From NCBI GenBank assembly GCA_964575255.1, contig CAZNPZ010000060.1:1-15527 (forward strand): a DNA stretch of 15,527 nt, given 5' to 3'. The notes beneath the pieces are model-generated. The model did no database searches and had not been told where the DNA came from. It was given only the letters and a program-made list of their open reading frames with translations. Numbering within the stretch: position 1 is the stretch's first letter; each line of letters starts with the position of its first letter. This DNA is from JAEZHK01 sp964575255 (lineage in GTDB: Bacteria; Bacillota; Clostridia; Christensenellales; Aristaeellaceae). Positions 1 to 6,315 of this stretch are shown one piece after another. A program made the translations under genes and the position numbers.

Positions 1-614
1 GCTCGCTGATCTACGCCACGCCCTCGGCCTACGGCAAGGAGCTGGCCGCCAAGGTCAACGCCGGCGAAGCCCTCACCTGGGAGGACCTCGACAAGGCCAA
101 CTGGGCCGTGCTGAAGACCTCCTCCTCCGCGGGCTACATCTACCCCACCATGTGGCTGATGGACAACTATGAGGGCAAGAAGCTGTCCGACCTTGCGAAC
201 GTCGTCACCCTCAGCGGCTACGGTGAGAGCTTCGCGCAGGCCGCCGCCGAGTCCGTGGACGTGATCGTGTGCTACGCCGACGGCCGCCGCGACTATGAGG
301 CCGCCTGGACGCTGCCCGCCGACCAGAAGGATGAGACCGGCAAAGCCGGCATGGGCCGCAGCGAATCCATCTGGAACGAGATGAACGTCATCGGCGTGAC
401 CGAGCCCATCTACAACGACACCGTGTCCATCACCAAGGCCAACGAAGCGGTCTACAACCCGGAGTTCATCAAGGCCATGCAGACCTCGCTGATCAACATC
501 ATCGGCACCGACGCGGGCAAGGCAATCTTCTCCGTGTACAGCCACACCGGTTACGCGATGGCGACCGACGCGGATTACGACGGCGCGCGCAAGGCGCTGG
601 CGGCAGTCCAATAA
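1..614 (+). CDS. phnD: PhnD-type ABC transporter substrate-binding protein (3' part)
   Basis: Reading frame 3 is open from the left edge, so the start, signal peptide and lipobox lie outside the window; about 203 residues remain. The fragment has the two-lobed phosphate/phosphonate-binding protein look: a SLIYATPSAYGKELAAK stretch, then the SSSAGYIYP motif near the start, which in PhnD proteins lines the oxyanion pocket, followed by an A-E-S-V-D-V-I-V-C-Y segment and a closing region with ITKANEAVYNP. It would capture phosphonate, phosphite, phosphate or a related organophosphate outside the membrane and deliver it to the PhnE permeases encoded downstream. It is separated from phnC by 679 bases with their own promoter, so binding protein and transporter core can be expressed at different levels. 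Family assignment is firm; the ligand cannot be told. Confidence 0.85.
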   Translation, partial: SLIYATPSAYGKELAAKVNAGEALTWEDLDKANWAVLKTSSSAGYIYPTMWLMDNYEGKKLSDLANVVTLSGYGESFAQAAAESVDVIVCYADGRRDYEAAWTLPADQKDETGKAGMGRSESIWNEMNVIGVTEPIYNDTVSITKANEAVYNPEFIKAMQTSLINIIGTDAGKAIFSVYSHTGYAMATDADYDGARKALAAVQ

Positions 615-627
615 ACGCTGCGCTTGA

Positions 628-657
628 AAATGAAAACCGCCGACGCGTCTTTCATTT
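628..657 (+). terminator. Possible hairpin after phnD
   Basis: A perfect 8-base inverted repeat, AAATGAAA (628-635) and TTTCATTT (650-657), lies 14 bases after the phnD stop codon. It is A/T-rich and has no clear U-run after it, so termination is only a possibility. The right arm also begins the long composite repeat that follows. Confidence 0.3.
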
Positions 658-814
658 GCGTGTTTTCATCGCAGGGGATTCTTCGCGGGCCTGCGATCCT
701 TTCGGATTGCGGGCGGCTCGCTGACATGAGGAACTGTTCGGGCTACCAGTGTGCGCACTGGTAGCCCGAACGCCTTCCCGGCGCGCATGTCGCCGGGAAC
801 GATGGAAGCAGAAC
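650..814 (+). repeat. Composite three-hairpin intergenic repeat, copy 1
   Basis: This non-coding element recurs at 7691-7847 and, shortened and inverted, at 15084-15174. It starts with TTTCATTTGCG and holds three consecutive hairpins: H0 at 689-714 (GCCTGCGATCC with GGATTGCGGGC, pairing through two G-U wobbles), H1 at 736-771 (a perfect 36-base palindrome with arms GTTCGGGCTACCAGTG and its complement), and H2 at 775-799 (TTCCCGGCG with CGCCGGGAA around CGCATGT). It closes with GATGGAAGCAGAAC. A conserved box CTGACATGAGGA sits between H0 and H1. The arms of H0 and H1 differ between copies but still pair, while H2 and its tail are conserved in sequence. No plausible protein is encoded. Function unknown; a REP/MITE-like element or a structured RNA are both possible. 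Confidence 0.8.
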
Positions 815-1086
815 AGAGATCGTCTGCCTCCCTGGGGGCATCGGGGGTCGAGACCCCCGATTGGAAGCGCGAGCGCGCCTTCCCGTAGATCAAAGCTGCC
901 GGAGGAACCGGAGCCGCGCGCCGCCAGTGGCGGCTCCAGCAAGGCGGAGGTTCTTTGAGACAGGGAGTCGCAGGAGCGGCAGCGAACGAGGCGACCATGT
1001 CGAAAAGAGGATCGACATGCTCGCCCGAAGGCTGCTACCGCTTTGCGCGCAGACCCGACCGCAAGCCGAAGCCTTGAAGGGTCTGT
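815..1086. other. Non-coding stretch with strong palindromes
   Basis: No convincing gene is present between the repeat and the tandem element near 1087. Two structures are visible: a 10-base inverted repeat with a 2-base loop at 840-861 (ATCGGGGGTC and its complement) and CATGTCGA/TCGACATG at 996-1003 and 1012-1019. The 14-mer GAACGAGGCGACCA at 984-997 recurs at 8588-8601 in another gene-free stretch. The hairpin at 840-861 could end transcription coming from phnD but lacks a U-run. Confidence 0.5.
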
Positions 1087-1193
1087 GCCGTTCCCAAGAA
1101 AAGATGCGCAGCTGATTGTCATTGCCCGGCGAGCTTGCGCCGTTCCCTACGCGAACGAAAGATGCGCAGCGGACTTCGTTTGCCCGGCGAAGC
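1087..1193 (+). repeat. Tandem small hairpin repeat (copies A and B)
   Basis: Two head-to-tail copies of a roughly 50-base unit share the pattern GCCGTTCCC, then AAGATGCGCAGC, then TTGCCCGGCGA. Copy A spans about 1087-1134 and copy B 1139-1193. Copy B can fold: GCGAACGAA (1151-1159) pairs with TTCGTTTGC (1175-1183) around a loop containing AGATGCGCAGC. A third copy at 14604-14651 keeps the loop and the pairing with different stem bases. Copy A shows little stem and may be decayed. Function unknown. Confidence 0.6.
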
Positions 1194-1205
1194 CGGAATT
1201 ATGTA

Positions 1206-1234
1206 TTGTCATTCCCATCCGCTGATGATATAGT
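1206..1234 (+). promoter_or_regulatory. Sigma-70-type promoter for the phnC operon
   Basis: TTGTCA (1206-1211) and TATAGT (1229-1234) are 17 bases apart, each one base from consensus, and about 60 bases ahead of the chosen phnC start. No other candidate of this quality was seen in the phnD-phnC gap. It would drive phnC, both phnE genes, the metallophosphatase and probably the isomerase. Confidence 0.65.
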
Positions 1235-1293
1235 TACATTGGTGCGAAAGCGCGAGCAAGTCTTCTATGTCAACGAAAGTGAAGAGGCGTGTC

Positions 1294-2124
1294 ATGATCG
1301 AGTTCGTCCATGCCGAAAAGACCTATCCAAACGGCGTTCGGGCGCTGAAGGACGTCAGCCTTACCATCGAGCAGGGCGAATTCGTCGCGATCATCGGCCT
1401 CTCCGGCGCGGGGAAATCCACCTTGATCCGAACGATCAACCGGATGATCGACGCGACCGAAGGCAAGGTCATCGTCGACGGCGTGGACGTGATGACGCTT
1501 CGCGGCAAGAACCTGCGCAGGTTCCGCCGCCACATCGGCATGATCTTTCAGTCTTTCAACCTCGTGACCCGAACGACGGCCATAAAAAACGTGCTCACCT
1601 CGATGGTGCCCGACATGGGCTTCTTCCGGGTGCTTTTTGGTATCTTCACAAAGAAGCAGGAGATGGCCGCGCTGGAAGCCCTTGACAAAGTCGGCATCCT
1701 GGACAAGGCCTATACCCGGTGCGACCAGCTCTCCGGCGGTCAGCAGCAGCGCGTCGCGCTGGCCAGGACGCTGAACCAGAACCCGTCCATCATCCTCGCG
1801 GATGAGCCGGTTGCCGCGCTTGATCCGGTCACCGCCAATCAGGTGATGAGCGACTTCAAGCGCATCAACCGCGAAATGAACATCACGATCCTGATCAACA
1901 TCCACCACGTCGATCTGGCGCTGGACTTTGCAGACCGCGTGATCGGCATCCGCGCCGGGGAGATCGTGTACGACGGCCCGACCAAGGACGTGACGCAGCC
2001 GGTGCTGGACGCGATCTACAATGGCGCGCCAGTGCCCAAGGCCGCGGACGAACAGTCTGCAGAAGAAGCCGCCCAGATCACCGCCGTTCGGGATTCTCTG
2101 GGCGTCTCCGGAAAAGGGGCGTGA
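1294..2124 (+). CDS. phnC: Phosphonate-type ABC transporter ATP-binding protein PhnC
   Basis: This 276-residue cytoplasmic ATPase powers the PhnD/PhnE importer. All ABC motifs are visible: Walker A GLSGAGKS (35-42), Q-loop Gln86 in GMIFQSFNL, signature LSGGQ (146-150), Walker B ILADEP with Asp170/Glu171, the D-loop AALDP and the switch histidine in INIHHVD (about 204-205). The FQSFNLV, ADEPVAALDP and HHVDLALDFADRVIGIRAG segments are typical of PhnC rather than of general amino-acid importers. The start at 1294 is preferred because GAAGAGG (1281-1287) sits 6 bases upstream; the in-frame ATG at 1267 has no ribosome binding site. The stop is 6 bases from the next start, so translation is probably coupled. 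Confidence 0.92.
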   Translation: MIEFVHAEKTYPNGVRALKDVSLTIEQGEFVAIIGLSGAGKSTLIRTINRMIDATEGKVIVDGVDVMTLRGKNLRRFRRHIGMIFQSFNLVTRTTAIKNVLTSMVPDMGFFRVLFGIFTKKQEMAALEALDKVGILDKAYTRCDQLSGGQQQRVALARTLNQNPSIILADEPVAALDPVTANQVMSDFKRINREMNITILINIHHVDLALDFADRVIGIRAGEIVYDGPTKDVTQPVLDAIYNGAPVPKAADEQSAEEAAQITAVRDSLGVSGKGA

Positions 2125-2130
2125 GGGCTG

Positions 2131-2982
2131 ATGGCGCAGGTAAGGCTTGTGAAGGTCCCGAAGCCGCCGCTGTTTGACCGGCTGTTCCCGCCGCGCGTGA
2201 TGTCGGTGGAGGGCAGGACGGTCAATAAGCCGCGTTCCCGCGCGCCGCTCATCGCGCTTGTCCTGATCACGGCGGTGTGGGGTTCGGTGGTGGTCACGGA
2301 GTTTGATTTTTCCATCATCATCAAGCGCGGCCATCAGCTGACGGTGATCCTGCAGAAAATCTTTGACCCCGACTGGGGTTACTTTGGCAAGGTGCTGCCG
2401 CCGCTTTTTGACACGGTGAAGATGTCGGTCATGGGCTCGGTGATCGGTTCGCTGCTGGCCCTTCCGTTCGCGGTGATGGCCTCCGCCAACATCAATCACC
2501 GGGGCTGGGTGGTCGCCGCGCTGCGGGTGCTCCTGAACATCGTGCGCACGCTGCCGACGCTGGTGATCGCGTCCATCTGCGCGCTGATCTTTGGCCTTGG
2601 CACCTTCGCGGGCACGGTGGCGATCACGGTGTTCACCTTCGGCGTCGTGACCAAGATGCTCTACGAGAGCATCGAGACCATCGACATGGGCGCGTTCGAG
2701 GCGATGGAGGCGCTGGGCGCGACGAAATTCCAGGCGTTCTGGAGCGCCTGCTTCCCGCAGGTTCTGCCGACCTACCTCTCCCACTGCCTGTACTCATTTG
2801 AAATCAACATCCGCGCCGCGTCCATCCTGGGCTACGTCGGCGCGGGCGGCTTGGGCATCCTGATCAACGAGCGCATTGGCTGGCGCGACTACGAGGGGCT
2901 GGGCACGGTGTTGATCACCCTGTTTGTGGTCGTTCTGATCATCGAGAACACGAGCCAGGCGCTGCGCCGGAAGCTGAGTTAG
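2131..2982 (+). CDS. phnE: Phosphonate-type ABC transporter permease PhnE (first)
   Basis: A 283-residue inner-membrane protein that forms half of the translocation channel. It has a cytosolic N-terminal tail, a first hydrophobic segment (LIALVLITAVWGSVVV), then the BPD_transp_1 core with several helices (for example VMGSVIGSLLALPFAVMA). The cytoplasmic coupling loop is clear: EAMEALGATKFQAFWSACFP, the EAA-type motif that contacts PhnC, followed by the PhnE-typical EINIRAASILGYVGAGGLG. The gene begins 6 bases after the phnC stop and is followed by a second permease after 12 bases. The length is normal for PhnE. Confidence 0.9.
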   Translation: MAQVRLVKVPKPPLFDRLFPPRVMSVEGRTVNKPRSRAPLIALVLITAVWGSVVVTEFDFSIIIKRGHQLTVILQKIFDPDWGYFGKVLPPLFDTVKMSVMGSVIGSLLALPFAVMASANINHRGWVVAALRVLLNIVRTLPTLVIASICALIFGLGTFAGTVAITVFTFGVVTKMLYESIETIDMGAFEAMEALGATKFQAFWSACFPQVLPTYLSHCLYSFEINIRAASILGYVGAGGLGILINERIGWRDYEGLGTVLITLFVVVLIIENTSQALRRKLS

Positions 2983-2994
2983 GGGTACGTAAGC

Positions 2995-3813
2995 ATGCAG
3001 AGCGTTTCTAACCCCATCGAGGAGATGTACGGGCGGAAGCCCCGGCTGTGGTGGCAGTACACGCTGATTCTGCTTGTAGTTGCGGCGGCGCTCGGCTGGT
3101 CGGGCGGCGCGATCCAGTTCAAGGGCTTTGCCGCGAAAGGCAGCGAGGTCGCCTACGGCATCGTCTACGGCATCACCCACCCGGACATGAGCCTTCTGGT
3201 CAACGCCACCAGGGACGGCGTGGCCTACATGCTGTTTGAGACGGTGGCGATCGCGCTGCTGGGCACCTTGATCGGTGGCGTGCTCGCGGTGCCGTTCAGC
3301 TTCCTCGCCAGTGAAAACATCGTCCCCAAGTGGCTGGCGTTCTTCTCCCGCGCGTTCATTTTGCTGATCCGCACGATCCCCAGCCTCGTCTGGGCGCTGG
3401 TGTGGATCCGCGTGACCGGGCCGGGCGCGTTCTGCGGTGTGGTGACCCAGAGCATCTGCTCCATCGGCATGATCTCCAAGATGTACATCAATGCCATCGA
3501 GGATCTGGACACGAAAATCCTCGAAAGCCTGGACGCCGCCGGCTGCACGACGTTTCAGAAGATCCGCTACGGCATCCTGCCGCAACTATACGCAAACTTC
3601 GTGTCCACGCTGGTGTACCGGTTTGACATCAACATCAAGGACGCGACCACGCTGGGCATCGTCGGCGCGGGCGGCATCGGCGCGGCGCTGATCCAATGCA
3701 TCAACAGCCGCCGCTGGAGCATGGTGGGCGCGTTCCTGTTTGGGATGATCGTACTGATGCTGGTGATCGAACTGTTCTCGACCAAGGTGCGCGGAAGGCT
3801 GGCGAGGGGCTGA
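2995..3813 (+). CDS. phnE: Phosphonate-type ABC transporter permease PhnE (second)
   Basis: A 272-residue paralogue of the preceding gene. It shows an N-terminal helix (TLILLVVAAALGWSGG), core helices (for example TVAIALLGTLIGGVLAVPF), the coupling loop ESLDAAGCTTFQKIRYGILP and the family block DINIKDATTLGIVGAGGIG, ending in a last helix and a basic tail. Two non-identical permeases next to one PhnC suggest a heterodimeric channel, an arrangement known in clostridial and other phn transporters. AGGGGT lies before the ATG. The stop codon overlaps the ATG of the phosphatase gene by one base (TGATG), so the two are translationally coupled and the phosphatase is part of the transport unit. Confidence 0.9.
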   Translation: MQSVSNPIEEMYGRKPRLWWQYTLILLVVAAALGWSGGAIQFKGFAAKGSEVAYGIVYGITHPDMSLLVNATRDGVAYMLFETVAIALLGTLIGGVLAVPFSFLASENIVPKWLAFFSRAFILLIRTIPSLVWALVWIRVTGPGAFCGVVTQSICSIGMISKMYINAIEDLDTKILESLDAAGCTTFQKIRYGILPQLYANFVSTLVYRFDINIKDATTLGIVGAGGIGAALIQCINSRRWSMVGAFLFGMIVLMLVIELFSTKVRGRLARG

Positions 3814-5318
3814 TGGCGAAGCTCACCGTGTACTTCACGTCGGACACCCACGGCTACGTGTACCCGACCGATTTCATCGGCGACGCGCCCCGCGCGGTGG
3901 GGCTATTGTCGATGCGGTTTGAAAAGGACGGCAACACCCTCGTCATCGACGGCGGCGACACGCTGCAGGGGTCTCCCCTGACCTATTACTGCCACGCGAA
4001 CGCCGTCCCGATGCCGATGGCCCGCGTCATGAACGACATGGGCTATGACTATGTGACGCTGGGCAATCATGACTTCAACTACGGGTACGAGACGATTGCT
4101 GGACACTTGGGAGAACTCAACGCCCGCTGCGTGTGCGCGAACGTCACGGATAAAACCGGGCAACTGCCCATCGCTCCGTATGTCGTGCTCATGCTTGAGA
4201 ATGGGCTTCGCGTCGGTCTGGTCGGCGTCGTCACCGACTGGGTAAAGAAATGGGAGAAGCCGGAAAACCTTGCGGACTTCGTCATTTCCGACCCGTTTGA
4301 GGCCGCGAAACGGGCGGTCGAGGCGCTGCGGGATCGGGTGGACGTACTGATCGGCATCTACCACGGCGGGCTTGAGAAGGACATTGAAACCGGCGAAATT
4401 CTGAGCCGGACGGGCGAGAACATCGGCTGCCGCCTGTGCGAGGAACTGCCGTTTGACCTCCTGCTGACCGGCCACCAGCACATCGCGCTCGCAAACGCGA
4501 ATTACTGTGGAACCCACGTCGTTCAGACGCCCGCGAACGCCGCGGCGTTTGTGAAGGTGGTGCTGGGCGACGACGGGCGCTTTGTCTCGGAACTGGTCAA
4601 GCTCGAAGTCCCGGCGGCGGTCAAGCCGTGGCAGATGCGGCTGTACAATGACCTCGATGCCTGGCTGGACAAGCCCATCGGGCGGCTCTCAAAGCCGCTC
4701 ATCCCGCGCGGCAAACTGGACATGGCGCTTCACGGCTCCTCCATCGCGGACTTTTTCAACATGGTGCAGCTGGATGCGAGCGGCGCGCAGATTTCCTGCG
4801 CTTCACTGGGGAACGAGCTTCGAGGGTTTGGCCGTTCGGTTACCGTCCGCGACGTGGTGGCGAGCTACGTGTACGCCAACACGCTGGTGGTTTTAGAAGT
4901 TTCGGGGCGCGTGCTGCGCACCGCGCTGGAACAGTGCGCCACGTATTTCAAAGTGTCGGAAGGCGGCGAAGTGGCCATCGCCGACCAATTCGTGCGTCCA
5001 AAGGAGGCGCATTACAACTATGACTACTTCTACGGGCTCGAGTATAAGTTCGACCTCGGAAATCCGGTTGGGCGCCGCGTCGTCCAACTGACGTACAGGG
5101 ACCGCGCGGTTGCGGACGATGAACCATTCACACTCACGATGAACTCCTACCGCGCGACCGGCGCGGGTGACTTCGACTTCTACGCCGGTTGTCCCCGCGT
5201 CCGGGAGATTGAGACACAGGTCAGCGAACTGATCCTGAGCTACCTCGCGGCGCGGGAGATGGTTCAAATCCCAGAGGCCGCGCCCTATCGCGTGATCCTG
5301 CCGAAGGTCAAGGATTGA
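3813..5318 (+). CDS. Cytosolic 5'-nucleotidase/UshA-like metallophosphatase
   Basis: A 501-residue two-domain phosphoesterase. The N-terminal calcineurin-like domain carries the full di-metal set: Asp11 and His13 (SDTHG), Asp49 (GGDTLQG), Asn85-His86 (GNHDF), His184 (YHGG) and His221/His223 (GHQH). The C-terminal part (about 330-490) matches the 5'-nucleotidase substrate domain, with LGNELRG and an NYDYFYGLEYKFDL segment followed by NSYRATGAGDFDFY. Relatives hydrolyse nucleoside monophosphates, 2',3'-cyclic nucleotides or UDP-sugars, usually outside the cell. Here the protein starts straight into the catalytic strand (MAKLTVYFTSD) with no signal peptide or anchor, so it should act in the cytosol on something imported. 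The start at 3813 is chosen because GAGGGG precedes it and it overlaps the phnE stop; an upstream in-frame ATG at 3696 lies inside phnE. Confidence 0.85.
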   Translation: MAKLTVYFTSDTHGYVYPTDFIGDAPRAVGLLSMRFEKDGNTLVIDGGDTLQGSPLTYYCHANAVPMPMARVMNDMGYDYVTLGNHDFNYGYETIAGHLGELNARCVCANVTDKTGQLPIAPYVVLMLENGLRVGLVGVVTDWVKKWEKPENLADFVISDPFEAAKRAVEALRDRVDVLIGIYHGGLEKDIETGEILSRTGENIGCRLCEELPFDLLLTGHQHIALANANYCGTHVVQTPANAAAFVKVVLGDDGRFVSELVKLEVPAAVKPWQMRLYNDLDAWLDKPIGRLSKPLIPRGKLDMALHGSSIADFFNMVQLDASGAQISCASLGNELRGFGRSVTVRDVVASYVYANTLVVLEVSGRVLRTALEQCATYFKVSEGGEVAIADQFVRPKEAHYNYDYFYGLEYKFDLGNPVGRRVVQLTYRDRAVADDEPFTLTMNSYRATGAGDFDFYAGCPRVREIETQVSELILSYLAAREMVQIPEAAPYRVILPKVKD

Positions 5319-5325
5319 ATCACAG

Positions 5326-5346
5326 CATCCCAGGGGGATGTACAAT
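5326..5346 (+). promoter_or_regulatory. Small hairpin and TACAAT box before the isomerase gene
   Basis: CATCCC (5326-5331) and GGGATG (5335-5340) form a 6-base stem with a 3-base loop just after the phosphatase stop, followed directly by TACAAT and the AAAGGAGG ribosome site (about 5348-5355). No good -35 box is visible and no U-run follows, so this may be an RNA-processing or stability hairpin inside the operon, not a terminator or promoter. Confidence 0.3.
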
Positions 5347-5364
5347 TAAAGGAGGCGTCTAATT

Positions 5365-5940
5365 ATGAAAACGGTCAAGGACAAGCAGCTTCTGGTGGGC
5401 GCGGACTTCGCGGGGTATCCGCTGAAAGAAGCCGTGTGCGCGCACCTTCGGGACAAGGGTTGGACGATCACCGATGTCGGCGTGACCGACCCCAGCGTGG
5501 ACGACCCGGAGAACATGTTCCACCGCGTCGGCCTTCGCGTGGGCGCGAAGATCGCGGAGGGCGAGTTTGAGCGCGCGCTGGTCTTCTGCGGCACCGGCAT
5601 GGGCATCCACATCGCGGCCAGTAAGTGCCCGCATGTCCACGCGGGCGTCGTGGAGAGCGTTCCCGCAGGGCTTCGCGCGATCACGGGCAACGGCGTCAAC
5701 GTTTTGTCGATGGGCGCGTTCTACGTCGCGCCGCAGATGGGCATCGAGATCGCGGACGCGTACCTGAACAACGAGTTGGGCAGCGGCTACGAGTGGTGGC
5801 CCAACTTCTACGAGTTCCACAAGCTCGCCATCGACGAACTCGAGGCATTTAACTACGAGGAGTACAAGAAGAACGGTTTCAAGATGAAGCACCTGGGCGA
5901 CTTCCCGCTGAAGCTGGAGAAAAAGCCTGAATGCTGCTGA
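5365..5940 (+). CDS. RpiB/LacAB-family sugar-phosphate isomerase, divergent
   Basis: A 191-residue protein of the ribose-5-phosphate isomerase B / galactose-6-phosphate isomerase fold, which interconverts aldose and ketose phosphates. The GADFAGYPLKEAV start, the catalytic-cysteine block VFCGTGMG (Cys75) and NVLSMGAFY are family hallmarks. Two usual active-site histidines are absent: the DHAG position is DFAG (Phe15), and the His of the common HN..NVL motif aligns with Gly108 while Asn109 is kept. It is also about 45 residues longer than typical RpiB, with an aromatic tail (EWWPNFYEFHKLAIDELEAF) ending in two cysteines. These features argue for a substrate other than ribose 5-phosphate. It has a strong AAAGGAGG site and follows the phosphatase by 46 bases, so it is probably in the same operon. 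Confidence 0.8.
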   Translation: MKTVKDKQLLVGADFAGYPLKEAVCAHLRDKGWTITDVGVTDPSVDDPENMFHRVGLRVGAKIAEGEFERALVFCGTGMGIHIAASKCPHVHAGVVESVPAGLRAITGNGVNVLSMGAFYVAPQMGIEIADAYLNNELGSGYEWWPNFYEFHKLAIDELEAFNYEEYKKNGFKMKHLGDFPLKLEKKPECC

Positions 5941-5973
5941 TCTGACACGACGTGTTAATTCTGGGCGCGAACC

Positions 5974-6001
5974 TTGACAGAATCCTGCGGGATGCTATAA
6001 T
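5974..6001 (+). promoter_or_regulatory. Consensus sigma-70-type promoter for the T-box/trpB unit
   Basis: TTGACA (5974-5979) and TATAAT (5996-6001) are both perfect consensus hexamers with a 16-base spacer. Transcription would start near 6008, giving a leader of about 308 bases before trpB. A strong constitutive promoter fits control by the downstream T-box. Confidence 0.88.
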
Positions 6002-6007
6002 CAACCT

Positions 6008-6274
6008 AACAAACCTGGGACGCGGAAGAGTACGCGCTGTCATCTGATTTTCAGAGAGCCGCCGTTGGTGCGAGTGCGGTATGAGGATGTGCGCGGAATG
6101 GGCCGCTGAGGGCGGAGCGATCGGTCGACCAACCGTTAGTATCCGACGGGGACTTCACCCGTTATCAGCGAAGCGCATATGCTGGTATGCGAAAGCGAGC
6201 GGCCTATATAGGCAACACGGGTGGCACCGCAGACGTACAGTCTGTCCCATGAGATTTGGGGCAGACTGTTTTTT
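6008..6274 (+). promoter_or_regulatory. T-box riboswitch, tRNA-Trp specific
   Basis: The leader binds uncharged tRNA and lets transcription into trpB proceed. Stem I is recognisable: AGTA (6029-6032) on the 5' side faces GAA (6096-6098) on the 3' side; CGCGC (6033-6037) pairs with GCGCG (6091-6095) and GCGG (6022-6025) with CCGC (6103-6106). The distal part has AGAGAG followed by the GTTGGTGCGAG loop. The triplet after GAA, in the specifier position, is TGG (6099-6101), the tryptophan codon. The T-box motif GGGTGGCACCGC (6219-6230) holds the TGGC bulge, whose last base fits a G discriminator as in tRNA-Trp. An intrinsic terminator follows. The specifier agrees with the tryptophan synthase gene downstream. 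Confidence 0.93.
6238..6274 (+). terminator. T-box-controlled intrinsic terminator
   Basis: CAGTCTGTCCC (6238-6248) pairs with GGGGCAGACTG (6258-6268) and is followed by six T residues (6269-6274). It directly follows the T-box motif, so antiterminator formation by uncharged tRNA-Trp would compete with it. It lies 41 bases upstream of the trpB start. Confidence 0.92.
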
Positions 6275-6315
6275 GTTGCCCGCATCCGGCAAAACATTAA
6301 GAGGAGGTTGTCCCC

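Noticed and set aside
650..814. A CRISPR-like reading of the repeated hairpins
   Set aside because: Copies are kilobases apart with no regular spacers and no cas genes.
652..1122. A 156-codon minus-strand reading frame with Arg-rich peptides such as RRHARRE
   Set aside because: It translates the hairpin repeats; the same peptide flavour appears wherever the repeat occurs, in several frames, and there is no ribosome site or family resemblance.
1270..2784. A 504-codon minus-strand frame opposite phnC and phnE
   Set aside because: Antisense shadow of two clear genes in high-GC DNA; His/Arg/Asp-rich composition without any motif.
5943..5957. Near-palindrome TGACACGACGTGTTA upstream of the T-box promoter
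   Set aside because: Arms are only five strictly paired bases and there is no second copy; too short to call an operator or terminator.
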